From Tenrec ecaudatus (lineage: Eukaryota > Chordata > Mammalia > Afrosoricida > Tenrecidae), in contig NC_134530.1 of the NCBI RefSeq assembly GCF_050624435.1, forward strand, positions 144,872,721-144,936,720: a stretch of 64,000 nt of DNA, given 5' to 3'. Below the pieces are notes generated by a model. It had not been told where the DNA came from. It did no database searches and saw only the letters and a program-made list of their open reading frames with translations. A program made the position numbers and the translations under genes. Shown here piece by piece: positions 1-10,909 of this stretch (position 1 is its first letter; each line of letters begins with the position of its first letter).

Positions 1-97
1 TGCAGGGCAACCGGAGTCCACAGAGCTCCTCCGGGTGCCCCAGCACCTGGTGAAAATGCTGCCTTCTCTCCAGGACGTTTTTCTTCTTCAAGAGTCT

Positions 98-170
98 CTA
101 GGTGGTGCACAAGGTTAATGTGCTCACTGCTAAGTGAAAGGTTAGTGGTTCGAATCCAAGCCACTACTTC
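98..170 (+). mobile_element. AfroSINE-type SINE, 5' part
   Basis: The tRNA-derived head is visible: ggtggtgcacaagg, then ggttcgaatcc (B-box). The body and the 'gaatcgactc' tail are missing. Confidence 0.65.
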
Positions 171-889
171 CAAAACAACCAAACACCCCAAAGATCGAAT
201 ACCACTTTACCATGCGGTTGCCATGAGTGGGAATCATGTTGCCCTTCTTCAGAGGAAGTTTTAAGACAGGTTGGGTGTTTCTTGGTTCTCTGGTCACACC
301 TGGCTCCGTGGGACAGGGAGCAGGTGGACCTTACCTCACCTCACGGGGAATTTCACACAAAGGCAAACAGGCCTTATCTATTTATGATAAAAATTGCCAG
401 ATGATATTAGATGCTGCCAGGTGCCAGCACTCTACCTGTGCCCCTTCACTTGAAGCCCGAAGGATCGCTTTGACACATAAATTAGATCCAGAGCCCTTCC
501 CTCCCCTGCGCCAAGCCTTCTAATGGCTCCCCTCTCCTGTGTCAAGGTCTTGGCTGGTCCTACAAGGCCTGCTAGGCACAGCCCAGGAGTCTGTTCTTGC
601 TGCAGCCTCTCACTGGACCACTGTGCTCCTCGCTGCTCTTAGAAGGGCCTGCCACAGGGCCTTTGCACTGGCTCTCCCTGCAGGGCTCAGCAAGGCTCAC
701 GCCTTTCCTTCATCTGGTTTTTAAAAGTTCCAACGTCATCTCCTCAGAGAGCCCCTCACCCCATTTAAAGCACCACCTGTTGCCGGGCTCTGTTGCCTTC
801 CTTTTTATGGGCACATAGCACACCTGGCCGCTTCATGAGAAATCTGTGTGTCCAGTGCTGTTCTCTCCCACTAGAAGCGAGGTTCCATG

Positions 890-1110
890 AGGGCTTTGTG
901 GTGGTGTGGTTACATGCTGGCCTGCTAACCTCGGGGTCAGCAGTTTGAAACCACTAGCTATTCCCAGGGGGAAATTCAAGGATTTCTACTCCTGCCAAGA
1001 GTTTCAGACTCAGAAAACCACGGGGGCGGTTCTCCCCTGCCCGAGAGGGTCTCCCGGAGTCAGCATGGACTCAGCGGCAGTGAACTCGGTCTGGGTTGAT
1101 CCTCCCAGCA
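890..1110 (+). mobile_element. AfroSINE-type SINE, near full length
   Basis: The head (tggtggtgtggttacatg), B-box region (cagtttgaaacc), middle (tttctactcctgcc) and tail (ggactcagcggcagtgaac) follow in order. Confidence 0.8.
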
Positions 1111-1189
1111 CCAAGAGCAAAGCCTTGAATAGAGCAGTATCTCAATAACTCGGTGACTAAATAAATGGATGCGCACTCAGGGAATCGTG

Positions 1190-1330
1190 ATGTGAGTGCT
1201 ATTACTGTCCCGCTTTACACACGGGCAAACTGAACGCCATTCTCAAGGGCAGGAAGTTGTGAGCGATCTGCGATGAGAAGTTAAGGGTGTCTGGCTCTGG
1301 ACGCCTAACTCTTAGCTGTTGCGCTGGTTT
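1190..1330 (-). mobile_element. MIR-like fragment
   Basis: The sequence tttacacacgggcaaactga matches the reverse of the conserved MIR core. A short imperfect CTG/CCG trinucleotide stretch follows at 1358-1385. Confidence 0.45.
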
Positions 1331-1627
1331 CTTGCTCTCTGCGCTCAGAAGTGCCGCCTGCTGCTGCTGCTGCCGCCGCCGCTGTAGCTGCTGGGGTGTT
1401 GTGGACGAATGTGTGTGGAAAATGCCACAAATTTCATTTTTCTTTTGATGCTTCAAACACATACTTGCAGGTAGTCTCTGACTTACGATGGCGTTTCCTT
1501 CTAACTACTCTGTTGTGACATAAGGTAAATATTTATTCAGTTTTCATTAATATTGCCTTTTATTATCAATATCTTTGTAAACCCACTCTTACTTGTCTTT
1601 GGGGATTGGCATGAGAATGGAAAACCA

Positions 1628-1812
1628 CTAAATCCACTGCCATCAAGTCGATTCCAACTCACAGTGACCCTATATAGAGTTTCTGAGGCTATCAATCTTT
1701 TCGGGAGCAGAAAGCCTCGTCTTTCTCCAAAGGAGCTGCTAGTGGGTTTGAACTGCTGACCCTGCAGTTAGCACCCTAGCATGTAACTCACGACACCACC
1801 AAGGCTCCAGCA
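1628..1812 (-). mobile_element. AfroSINE-type SINE, reverse
   Basis: It begins with the reverse of the tail (actgccatcaagtcgattcc) and ends with the reverse of the head (accaccaaggctcc). Confidence 0.85.
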
Positions 1813-1815
1813 AAT

Positions 1816-3810
1816 TACATGCTTAAACATAGAACATTAGATGGAGTCCAAATGACTGATGATAGGATGTACAACAAAACAAAGCAGCCGTATAAAAACA
1901 GACTGTTATTACGTGTGGCCTGCGGTAACTTGCATACCTATGTGTCTTGGGTAGGTAATCCCTGTGGGATGACCTGTTTTAAGCTAGGAAAGGTCCTGAG
2001 CAGTTCTGCAGTGAAGAAGGCGGCTTAATGGTCTAACTCAGTATTTACGCATTCTTGGCCTGAGAAATCTTTTATTTGTTTATGAGTGGATATAACATTT
2101 ATTGACACATTGAAAAACATGCCTTAGGAAATCCTGGGGTTCCATGTTTGGAGAGAGGCTGGGGTGTCTGGTAAACGATTCTGCTTCTGGGTTAGCTGTG
2201 AGAGGGTTAAACTAACCGGGTTCACTAATGTGGTTATTACCCTGTTCGGGGGCTAGCTGCGAGAGTTAGACGAACTGTGACGTTTAGCAGGTGTGTGCTT
2301 TGCCCACATAAGATCAGTCTTGTGACACCAACTCCAAGTTTGGAGGGAGGGGCTCCCCTGACCACTCAGGTTTGTAATTCATCAGAAGGACTCACGGACA
2401 CTGTTAGACATACATGGCGGGGGTTTAAAACCAGTCCAGGGAAGAGCAATAGTGGGCAGAGCTGGGGCCCTTGGGTCCACATGGGAAGCTCTGGGTACAG
2501 AGTCATGGGCAGGGTCACCTCCTGCTGGCCACCATGTGTGACCACGTGCACAGATGCTGCCAAACGGGGAAGCTCGCCTGAGCCTTGGTGTGCGGAGTTT
2601 TATTTTTTATCACATCCTGCCCGCGTGCCCGACGTTTTGCCCACTCCCTCACAAGACCGTGCTGACAGTTTCCGTCTCTGGGTCTTCTGGAGCTGTGACC
2701 GAAAGCACTCAGTGTAACTCTTTTGGGAAGTAGAAGCCTCATTTTCCTCCTGCAGAGCTTCTGGTGTTTTCTATCAACTGACCGAGCAGTTAGCGGGCCC
2801 ACATGTAACCACTACATGCCCACCACCTAGACCACTTAGAAAACCCAGTGTGGACAGTTCTACTCTGTCACATGGAGTCAGGAGTCACATGGGGTCTATG
2901 TGTGTCCGAATGATTTTGAGGGCATCTAACCACAGTGACATAAAAGTCCACACAATTTCATTACACAGCCCTGTATGAAGAAGGCTACACCCAGGCCTTC
3001 CCCCGCCTGGCAGGAGGCACGAAGTCCAAACTCTGGCTCCCTTGAGACTGGCCTCTGAGCCCCAGACCCGCCTCATCGCAGCCAAGGCTGTGCTCATGTT
3101 CAGCCCCAGCGCCTCCTGGCACCTTTGGCTGCACCCAGCCTAAGCACACTTCTCTGCAGCATGCTGAGAGAAGATGGACCTGGCAGGGCTTGCTGGTCAC
3201 AGGCCCTGTGATCCCTGTCCTAGATGACACCTGTTGGTGTTTGTCCAGAGTCCGTAAAGGAACAATTTCTTAACTGTACCACTCAGGAACATAAAACACA
3301 TCAAAACTGGCCTTGCTTTCTGACTGCCCCTGTCTCCCACTGGAATTTTAGCTTTCTTGGCCCAACAGAACCTCACCCAGTGTGTCCCCCACCGCCCCGA
3401 ACCCCGCACATGCACGGAGCCTGCCGTGAGTACCCAGATCATCTCTGTGGGCTTGCAGGTCTGACTGAACCCATCATCCTGTAAACTGTACGGCTTCATG
3501 CGCAGAAGGATAAACAACCACGTTGTAAACCTCTTCATTCATTACCCAAGTCCCCCGCCTGCCCTAAGCTGGAGAGAAGGATGTTTCAGAGGCAGAGAAG
3601 AGTACCGACGGGAAAGTATATGTCATGCAGCTCAATCTCTGCGATCTTGGGAGACGCGGTGTCCCCATCAACGCCCCAAAGGACTCGCTTCTGTTGGTTT
3701 GGATGGTGATTTGCTGCCATGCCATGAGGGACTCCGGGCTCGTCCTGGTCTCTGAGCTCGTGTGGACAACATCAGCAGCGAGGGGCAAGGGCAGAGCAGT
3801 CCTGGGCCAG
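1816..3810. other. PROK1 upstream flank, no gene seen
   Basis: About 2 kb without a supported gene. A faint reverse SINE head lies at about 2775-2830. The rest looks unique, with no open frame that resembles a protein family. Confidence 0.6.
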
Positions 3811-3813
3811 CCA

Positions 3814-3820
3814 TATAAAT
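3814..3820 (+). promoter_or_regulatory. PROK1: PROK1 TATA box
   Basis: TATAAAT lies 131 bp upstream of the ATG, which predicts a start of transcription near 3845 and a 5' UTR of about 105 bp. A CAAGGGCA sequence at 3786-3793 weakly resembles a nuclear-receptor SF-1 half-site. That resemblance is only suggestive. Confidence 0.75.
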
Positions 3821-3950
3821 CTGGGAGGGGGCGGGAGTGCCTGGCCTTCCAGCTCCACAGGCAGGCAGGAGGCTGAGCGCTCTGGAGGCAGCGGGAGGCA
3901 GCGGAGCAGACGGGAGCAGACGCGGACTGCCTGCACCCGCCCCAGTGACC

Positions 3951-4022
3951 ATGAGAACGGCGGCACACGTTTTAATCATGCTCCTTCTAATAGCTTTCTC
4001 GGACTGCGCGGTGATTACCGGG
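3951..4022 (+). CDS. PROK1: PROK1 coding exon 1 (signal peptide and AVITG)
   Basis: This exon encodes residues 1-24: a short polar N-terminus, a leucine-rich hydrophobic core, then DCAVITG. It ends after a complete GGG codon and is followed by the strong donor gtaagt. The ATG sits in the context gtgaccATGa. Confidence 0.95.
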
Positions 4023-7000
4023 GTAAGTCGACTGACGCTCTTAAGCCCTGGGATGGGGGCAGGTGACAGGGATTGCATGGGCTGCAAACAAACACAGGGA
4101 CGAAGTGGGCAATTCTCTTGGCTCGACGCACCACAACCCCCCAAAGGGACCGGGGTGGGCAGTTAGCCAACAGACACTGGATGTCACAGCTCTTCAGCTT
4201 AGCTGGCCCTCACTCGACTAAACCGCATGTGCCCCGAGAAGCTGCGTGCAAATCAGATCCTTTTAAAAATGCAGGATTGGCGAGCACTGCCATTGTGGAG
4301 TGGTTCTCATTGCGTCATACGGGATTCCTTGTGAAGGTCAATTAGCACTCCCTCATTGATCTTTCATGGAGTCCTGGTGGCGGTGGTTCAGCGCCTGGCT
4401 GCCAATCGAAAGGCTGGCAGGTCCATTTCAGTCAGTCGTCGTGGGGCGGGAGAAAGATGAGGCTGTCTGCCTTGGCACACATGACCACCCTGGCCATCCT
4501 GGGGCTGGCCTGTTCCCCTCTGTGCTTCTCAGCCCCACCGGGTCACCAAGACTCAGAACTCACTCAACAGCAAGGGACGGTCCAGTTTGTTTGCTTAATT
4601 TGTCTTTTGTGTTGACCTTTGGTTTTCATGTCTTGTCTAGACTGCTGGCCAAGTGAATTAACAGAACACATTGACTTCATTAAAGGCAGCTTAGCTTATT
4701 AGTGGCTATTGTGTCAGTTGAGCCTCTGCTTTTTCTCGGGATCGCCCCCTTTCCTTGGCTCTGTTTGTGGTTTCCCTCGGTGGCCAGTTCTAATCGGAAT
4801 AGGAGAGGCGTCAGCATTTGGCCTCCATCAGTGCTCAGCTCACCAGCACAACTCCGACCTCCAAAGAGATGAGTCCCACGCAGTGCGGCATCCCAGACCC
4901 CGGAATGTGGGTTCTTAAACCCAGATGGTTTCGCTGAAGGTCCCCTCATCTGGGGCACATGTCATGTTTGCACAGTGGATGTCTTCTTAATAAAACAGAG
5001 TCATCTTTCCCCGGAGAGCCTCCCAGATAAAAGCCGCTAGACAAAAGGAGGGAAGTTCACTTTATTTTATTTACTTATTTATTTATGGGAAGTTCACTTT
5101 TATTGAAAGCCCCTCCAACTTTATTTTCCCATGGAAAACGGAACTGTCGAGAAACACCAAGCAGTTGCTAGAATCAGATTAGTTTGAATGTTTGCAGAAG
5201 GGGACACTTCTGTCTTTGGCTTTAAAGGGACAATACTGAGTTTGAAAGGACAAATATTAAAGGCGATGCGTTTGAGACCCAAGGCATGAATACAATTGTT
5301 TGGATGAATTGACCTCTTGAACACAAGCCTGGGAAGGCTGTCCTCCCACTATGTAGCCGGAAGCTCTCGGGGAGTGCAGCCTGTGAGCACTGCTTTGGTG
5401 ATCTCGCAGTGAGAGACTCCAGGTTAACCTCACACACCAGTGAGAGCAACATTTGCCAGGAGAAAGGCGGGAAGCCTCTTCAGAGAACAGCATTCAAATG
5501 GGCCCATTGAAAGGAGCAAGGAGAGAGAGCCGGGAAAGAGGAAGTGATCAAGTGATGTGCACAGTGGTTAGAACAGGGCGAGAGGCAGCTCAGCCCCCTT
5601 CCCTGCAGTCCAGGTGTCTATCTGCCCGGCCAGGCGGTCCAGGTCTGCCTCTTAGGCAGAGCCTAGATGCGACTGTCTCCACTCTCTCCCACTCCCTGGA
5701 CAAGATGGGCTCCCAAATTAGGACGATGGTGTGACAGCAGCCCCTCCTTCAGGGGAGAAAAGTCAAGTGGGGCTCTGCGTGGGGCCCTGCGGGGCCAGGT
5801 GACTGAGAAAGCTACCAAGACCCCCTTGAAGGGGCACCAAGCAGAGGCGCTGGGCCAGGACTCCAGGTGTTTATCAGAGCCATCAAGCTACCCAGGTAGT
5901 CAGGTCTCCTTGACCACTGTGGTCCATGAAATCCAGCCAGCATCCACTGAGCATCTGCGGTGTGTCGGCCCCTGGCCAAGGGCCAAGGCTCACACTCAAG
6001 ACTGCCGTGCCTCTTCTAGTCTTGTCAGCAAAGGGGAACAGCTGTCCCTAGCGTGGCCTCAGAGGAGCAGTGCACATCCCTCTGAGCCCTGCACTGCCTG
6101 CAGGTAGGGGTGGGGTGGGGAGGGGGGCGGTCGAAAAGCACACAGCATCCTCCCCCCTGACAAGGACTCTCGGGCCCTCTTGTTTCTCTTGGCGGCACTC
6201 AAGGGCTGGCCCCTCTGTTTCCCTCCTACAGGCCTGTGAGCTGGACGTCCAGTGCGGGGCGGGGACCTGCTGCGCCATCAGCCTGTGGCTGCGCGGACTG
6301 CGCATGTGCACCCCGCGGGGGCGGGAAGGGGAGCGGTGCCACCCTGGCAGTCACAAGGTATCGCAGGACGGGGTGCCTGGGGCTGGTTCTGGGAGGAGGC
6401 CGTGGCTGCCCACGCGGGTGCATGCGGGGGTGCGGGTGGGGGCACCTGGCCGTCCGCGAAAGTGCTGCTGCTGTGGGCACCACCTCCAAACACCCCCCTT
6501 CCTCGGTGCCCGGCAGATTATAATTCATAACCCCGAATACGTATTTGTCTACAGTCCCAGCGGGGTGATCACCTGCTCACCGGGTTCGTTTGCTCACCTG
6601 TAACCGAAAGGTTGGCGGTTTGAGGCCCCCTAGAGGTGCCTCGGAGGAAAGGCGTGGTGATCTGCTTCTGGAAAAAAAGAAAATCAAACCTAGTTCGTTC
6701 CCACTGGGGTCGTTGCTAACTCACAGCGACCTTCTAGGACAGGGAAGAGCTGCCTCGTGGGTTTCTGAGACTGTAGCTTTTTACAGGAGTAGAAAGTCCC
6801 ATCTTTCTCACGAGGAGCGGCGGTGGTTTGCGACTGCCGACCATGCCGTTATCAGCCCATTGGGTACCCACTACGCCAGCAGGGCCCCTCTCCGAAAAAC
6901 CAGTCTCTGAAAATCCCAACACACACGAGCCAACGTGAGTCGGAACCAGCTCACCAGGCCCTGGCTTGGTGGGATGTGTGCGCAGGACCTGACATTTCCC

Positions 7001-9299
7001 ATGTGCAAGCTTCTAATACGGGGTGGAGGAGTCCCTCTGTGCTCCCACCCTCACAGCAACCCCAGGCAAGCGCGCTGGGACACCCCCTTGCAGGGGAAAA
7101 ACCTGGGGTACTGCCAGTCATGTGACTTGCTCAGGCACACAGGCAATGAGAAGACAAGGGTGGGGGGCAGCGTTGTGGGTGGTGGGAGAACCGGTCCCAG
7201 AGGCTGTTAGATTTGGGGCTGAGCAGTCAGCATAATTGCTCTAGGACTCAGCTTCCCCATCTTTACAGTGAACAGGGCACAGAGATGTCGCTGAAAGTCT
7301 CTCTCAGACCTGACCCAGTCTGATATGGAAACACTCTGCTTTGTAAGTTTCCTGTCAAATAGAGTTTCCTGTCAGGAACAGGAAGTGAGATCCACAGAAC
7401 GGCCTCTCGGGATAGAGTGAGGCAAGATGATGCCAAGGGCATCCACTCTTTTATGTCCTAAGGGCTTTGCTCACCTGCCCCTGGTCCTGCCCTGCCCCTG
7501 GTCCTGCCCTGCCCCTGCCCTTGGACAGCCGTCTCCCAGCTCTGAGGATTAAGGGCGGCTCATGCTAAGTGCCAGCCAAGCGTAGGCCTGGGAAGAGGCT
7601 GGGAAGGAGAGGGTCCAGGCCTGTAGCCACCTTCCCTGGGCTTGGGGGCCTCAGAATCTTTGGTCCCCGGACCCTTGCTGAACCCAAGAGCCCTGGCTTA
7701 AAATGAGCCTTGGGTACGTTCCAGCAATTGCTCTCCCATCCCAACTGCCAAGGGGATGTGGGACACCATCCTCTTCACCTGGGGGGTGGGGGGTGTGAAC
7801 TCTAGAGTTGAGTCACCGAGAGGCTCAATATGTGGTCAGTGGTCGCACAGTTGGAAAGTGATGAACCTAGAATTGGATCCCAGGTCATCTGACTCAGCCA
7901 AACTCCTGACTGCTGCTCATAAATAACCACTGATGGCTTCGCAGTGGTGAGGGCGCCCCAGGTGGTGAGTGCCAGAGGATAGGAGCCAGCAGTGTCCCTG
8001 ACACCACCACAGTGTCTGGCACATAAGAAACGTGTAGTCCCGCTGGTTCTCTAAGAGTTGGACTGCTGATCACAAGGTTGTCAGTTCAAACCCACCGGCC
8101 TCTCCAAGGGAGAAAGATGAGGCTGCTCCTGTAAAGCCTCACAGCCTCAGAAACCCGAGTCAGGGCCACGATGAGTTTGAATCTACCTGAAGGCAGTGAG
8201 TGGGGTAGGTGTCTAGGGCTGATGGCCACGAAGAGGGTGGCTTCTAAAATGTCCCATGTGGCACAGTTTGACCTCAACTGTGAACTGGAAGGCTGGGATG
8301 TGGAACCCGCTCAGAGGCACCCAGAAGGAAAGCCCAGGAGATTGGCTTCTATGCGGATGACAACCAACCCCCCACCCAATGAAGCAATCCTGCTCTGTGG
8401 CCCACGGGCTTGCCAGCCACTGGAATTAACTTCACAACAATGCTCTTTTGGCTTGTTTCTTGGTGGTCTCAAAGAACACACGTTGGTTTTCTCACAGTCC
8501 TGCAGGCTAGCAGTCTGAATTCACAGCAGAGGCAGAGCCGTGCTCGCTCTGGTCTAGGCTCTAGGGGGCCGGTCTTCCTCTGTGTTTTAGTTTCCAGTGG
8601 CCCCGGTGTTTTGTCTTTGGTGTGTCGTGGCTTGTTGATCTAGCTTCACGTGAAGGTCTTCCCTCCGTGTCACTTCTCCTCTTCTATGAGGACATCACTT
8701 ACATGGTCATACTCCAGTATGACCTCCTGTTAATTTAGCTGATGACATCCACAAAGATCCCCATGGCAAACAAGGTTACATTCACAGGTACCCGGTGTGG
8801 AATGTGAACATAATCTTTCGCAGGCACGCAGTTCAATCATAACACGTGCAGTAAGTGGTTTCCAGTCAACCGATGTGTGTGCGCACACATGCACGTGCAT
8901 GTGTGCAGCGCCAGCAAGGGGCTGAGGCGGCAGTGTGGGCGTGGAGTGTTGTGACTGAGCACCGTCAGATCGCCTGGGTGTGAATCCTAGTTCTTCCACC
9001 AGTTAGCGGTGCAGTCTTGGCAGCTTGCTTAGCCAGCCCGTTCCTCAGTTTCCGGATCTACAACACTATGACTGTGCTGGGTGGGGAGCATTTGCTGGGG
9101 GGCTGGGCTGACAGAGACTCCTGCCAGGAGAGGAACCTCCATTTGGTGATGGTGTTGTCGCTCTTCTTTTCTCTCCCAGATCCCCTTCTCTGGAAAACGC
9201 CAGCACCACACCTGTCCCTGCCTGCCCAACCTGATCTGCTCCCGGTTCCTGGACGGCAGGTACCGCTGCTCCGTGGACTTGAAGAGCATCAACTTTTAG
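3951..9299 (+). CDS. PROK1: Prokineticin 1 gene, coding span of 3 exons (3951-4022, 6232-6357, 9180-9299)
   Basis: Secreted ten-cysteine peptide (EG-VEGF) that signals through prokineticin G-protein-coupled receptors in endocrine endothelium and gut smooth muscle. The three exons join in phase 0 to give 105 residues, the usual PROK1 length. Residues 1-19 are a hydrophobic signal peptide. The mature peptide starts at Ala20 with AVITGA, the invariant N-terminus needed for receptor activation in this family. Cysteines lie at 26, 32, 37, 38, 50, 60, 78, 80, 86 and 96, giving the five-disulfide colipase-like fold, and Trp43 is conserved. The C-terminus ends in INF and lacks the basic, longer exon-3 alternative of PROK2, so PROK1 is preferred over PROK2. 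All splice sites are GT-AG and the frame is unbroken. The start is the first ATG after a TATA box 131 bp upstream. The next gene, CYM, lies 37 kb downstream on the same strand. Confidence 0.96.
4023..6231 (+). other. PROK1: PROK1 intron 1
   Basis: This is a 2.2 kb phase-0 intron from gtaagt to ctacag. It holds one SINE near its 5' end (4363-4592) and an AT-rich patch near 5060-5090. The 3' half is GC-rich. I see no other exon in it. Confidence 0.85.
4363..4592 (+). mobile_element. AfroSINE-type SINE in PROK1 intron 1
   Basis: The head gagtcctggtggcggtggtt and the block gggagaaagatgaggct are clear. The tail is diverged (aactcactcaacagcaaggg). Confidence 0.7.
6232..6357 (+). CDS. PROK1: PROK1 coding exon 2 (first cysteine cluster)
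   Basis: This exon encodes residues 25-66 and begins [14 protein letters not shown], the hallmark prokineticin cysteine cluster. It contains six of the ten cysteines and Trp43. The acceptor is a pyrimidine tract ending in cctacag and the donor is gtatcg. It is very GC-rich (many CGG and GGG codons), like its flanks. Confidence 0.95.
6594..6672 (+). mobile_element. SINE fragment, older AfroSINE variant
   Basis: aaccgaaaggttggcggtt is followed by gaggtgcctcggaggaaagg, the variant middle region that also occurs at 40290-40490 in this window. Confidence 0.6.
6688..6890 (-). mobile_element. AfroSINE-type SINE, reverse
   Basis: The blocks run reversed: tcacagcgaccttctaggac, then gtagaaagtcccatctttct and the reverse head. 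It sits head to head with the preceding SINE. Confidence 0.75.
7475..7525 (+). repeat. 17-bp tandem repeat in PROK1 intron 2
   Basis: The unit gcccctggtcctgccct is repeated about 2.5 times, the last copy diverged. Confidence 0.75.
7815..7925 (-). mobile_element. MIR-like fragment
   Basis: gtcgcacagttggaaagtg and ggatcccaggtcatctgact match the reverse of the MIR head. Confidence 0.5.
8040..8180 (+). mobile_element. AfroSINE-type SINE fragment
   Basis: ggttgtcagttcaaaccc and gggagaaagatgaggctgct are recognisable. The head is truncated. Confidence 0.7.
8455..8850 (-). mobile_element. MLT1-like LTR (ERVL-MaLR)
   Basis: The reverse of an MLT1 LTR: cacagtcctgcaggctagca near the left end, ctccagtatgacctcctgtt in the middle, and ggttacattcacaggtaccc near the right end. 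It is an old element, well diverged. Confidence 0.75.
8935..9085 (+). mobile_element. MIR just upstream of PROK1 exon 3
   Basis: gggtgtgaatcctagttctt and ccgttcctcagtttccggat are the two conserved MIR blocks in forward order. It ends about 95 bp from the splice acceptor. Confidence 0.7.
9180..9299 (+). CDS. PROK1: PROK1 coding exon 3 (C-terminal domain and stop)
   Basis: This exon encodes residues 67-105 plus the stop TAG. It contains [13 protein letters not shown], with cysteines 78, 80 and 86, and Cys96 in YRCSVDLK. The acceptor is a long pyrimidine run ending in tctcccag. Compared with the human protein as I recall it, the start differs (IPFSGKRQ for VPFFRKRK), so the linker carries fewer basic residues. 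Confidence 0.95.
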   Translation: MPFSGKRQHHTCPCLPNLICSRFLDGRYRCSVDLKSINF

Positions 9300-9611
9300 A
9301 AGCATGTGCGGCTCAGCCACCCACGGGCTTCTCCCTGAGCACAGCCGAGCAGTCTCTTCTAGCCCTTTGTCTCCATCACGCGGTCCAGCGTCCCCCCAGC
9401 TTCCCACACAGCCTGCCCTCATCCCACGTGCGCAGTGTGTCCATGTACACCACACACACACGTACACACATATGTGCACACTGCACACCTGCTGAGACAG
9501 AGTCCACTATGAGTCCTGGCGGGGGGGGGGCAACTTGTGGCCTGAGATGCGTGAGCGGTATTCATACAACCTCCCTAAGGCGGGTGTGTGTGTGTGTGTG
9601 CGTGCCTGGAG

Positions 9612-9745
9612 ACATGGTCACGGGTGGGACTGCAAGGTCAGCAACGTGAAACCACTAGCTGCTTTTTGAGAGCAAGACCAGGCTTTCTCCTGCTGCAGCT
9701 CTGCCCTGTGCTGTAGGGTGACCAACTTCATGGCAGTGAGCTCGC
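9612..9745 (+). mobile_element. AfroSINE-type SINE in PROK1 3' UTR (first)
   Basis: The head and B-box region (caacgtgaaaccactagct) and the tail ttcatggcagtgagctc are present. Confidence 0.65.
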
Positions 9746-9747
9746 TT

Positions 9748-9905
9748 TGGGGTTCCCTGAGAGGCTGGAGCTGGAGAAAGACGAGGCTTTCAGCTCCTAT
9801 AGTGACAGCCCCAGAAACCCAGAGGGGGCAGTTCTACCCGATCCTGTATAGGGGGTGTGAGTCAATCAGTGTTGACTTGGTGGCAGTGAATTTGTTTCCA
9901 GTTTG
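9748..9905 (+). mobile_element. AfroSINE-type SINE in PROK1 3' UTR (second)
   Basis: The copy is headless and starts near ggagaaagacgaggctttca. The tail is gttgacttggtggcagtgaa. It abuts the previous copy directly. Confidence 0.75.
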
Positions 9906-10302
9906 AGAAGCTGTAATGGACAACCGCCTCCACCCCCCCACCCAGCAGTCCCCAGCACACCCCTGAGTGCAGGTGTGCTCAGGCCCAGGGAGGGAGAAGG
10001 GAGCACTTTGTGAGGCTCTCCTTTCCATTGATTAGCCAGCTCCTGAGCTCATCAGCACCCCCTTCTGGTCAGTGGACAGCCTTACTGCCTGGAGCCAGCC
10101 TCTGGTCTCCTGCTGCTCCCCAGCCATGGCCGCACTATGTCCAAGGCCCCTCTTGGCCCACTGTACCTGTTAGCCAGTGAATCCCAGTCGCCCAGGTCTC
10201 CCCCTTAAAATGCAAATGGTTGCAGTGCGATCTGACTGGCTGTGCACATTTTAGGGGACAAGTAGGGAGTCACCTAAAAGGAGCTCTTTTCAAAGGAAGC
10301 TA

Positions 10303-10492
10303 GGAGCCCCGGTGGGTGGGTGGCCTGTGTATTGGGCTGCTGCCCGCGCCACCAGCTGCTCCTCGGGAGAAAGACGATGGGAAGTTCTACTCCCGTAAAG
10401 AGTTACAGCCTCAGAGACCCTCAGGGGCGGTTCCACCCTGTCCTAGAGGGTCAGTCTGAGCTGGAATGGACTGGAAGGCAGTGAGGATTTGG
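10303..10492 (+). mobile_element. AfroSINE-type SINE in PROK1 3' UTR (third)
   Basis: Near full length: head gagccccggtgggtgggtgg, middle tcctcgggagaaagacgatg, tail ctggaatggactggaaggca. Confidence 0.8.
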
Positions 10493-10903
10493 GCCTTTTT
10501 CGCTGCCCGGGACTGGGGGAGGTTCAGGCTGGCCCAGGCATGGATGCGAAACCCGGGGGGACAACTTCCCTGGCGACTGATTCCACGTGTGCGTGCCACA
10601 GTAGAACTGTGCTCCACGGGCTAGCAAATGATTTACAAGCAGCTCGCTCAGGCCTCCCCCCGCCCCCCCAGGCGCTTCTGGGTGAACTTGAACATCAACC
10701 TCAGCCGAGTATGTTAATTGTGCACTCCTCACAGGCAGCGAGCACCAGGAGGCTACACCCAGGCCCTGGTCCTGGCTCTGCCAGCTTGTCTCGAGAGCAA
10801 GGCTGCCCTGGAAGTTGGGTCCCAGGGGCTCTGTTCTCGTCAGAACACCCACTCAGCACTGGACCACCGTGGCAAGGAGTGCAGCCCACTGCCCTGGCCT
10901 CAG

Positions 10904-10909
10904 AATAAA
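10904..10909 (+). terminator. PROK1: Candidate PROK1 polyadenylation signal AATAAA
   Basis: A canonical AATAAA lies 1.6 kb past the stop codon and is followed by GT-rich sequence (gctgtgg, then ttgactgtgtgcgg). It is the best placed hexamer on this strand before the repeat-poor intergenic DNA begins. Confidence 0.6.

Larger units (their letters stand above)
6358..9179 (+). other. PROK1: PROK1 intron 2
   Basis: This is a 2.8 kb phase-0 intron. It contains two SINEs in opposite orientation (6594-6672 and 6688-6890), a 17-bp tandem repeat (about 7475-7525), a MIR fragment (7815-7925), a SINE (8040-8180), an MLT1-like LTR (8455-8850) and a MIR (8935-9085) that ends about 95 bp before exon 3. Confidence 0.85.

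Noticed and set aside
890-1110. tRNA-like heads with A and B box sequences at many sites
   Set aside because: They are the 5' ends of SINE retroposons. They lack a complete cloverleaf and are not tRNA genes.
1202-1462. Glutamine-rich small frame on the minus strand
   Set aside because: The glutamines come from a short CTG/CTGCCG stretch beside a MIR fragment. No promoter, no splice structure.
3668-4144. 158-codon minus-strand frame over the PROK1 promoter
   Set aside because: Overlaps the TATA box and exon 1 in antisense and resembles no known protein.
9180-9299. PROK1 exon 3 as PROK2
   Set aside because: The 105-residue length, the [14 protein letters not shown] start and the short linker fit PROK1. 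PROK2 has a longer basic segment from an optional exon that is not found here.
9430-9610. Alternating CA/GT stretches as a CRISPR-like or regulatory array
   Set aside because: They are ordinary dinucleotide microsatellites with no unique spacers.
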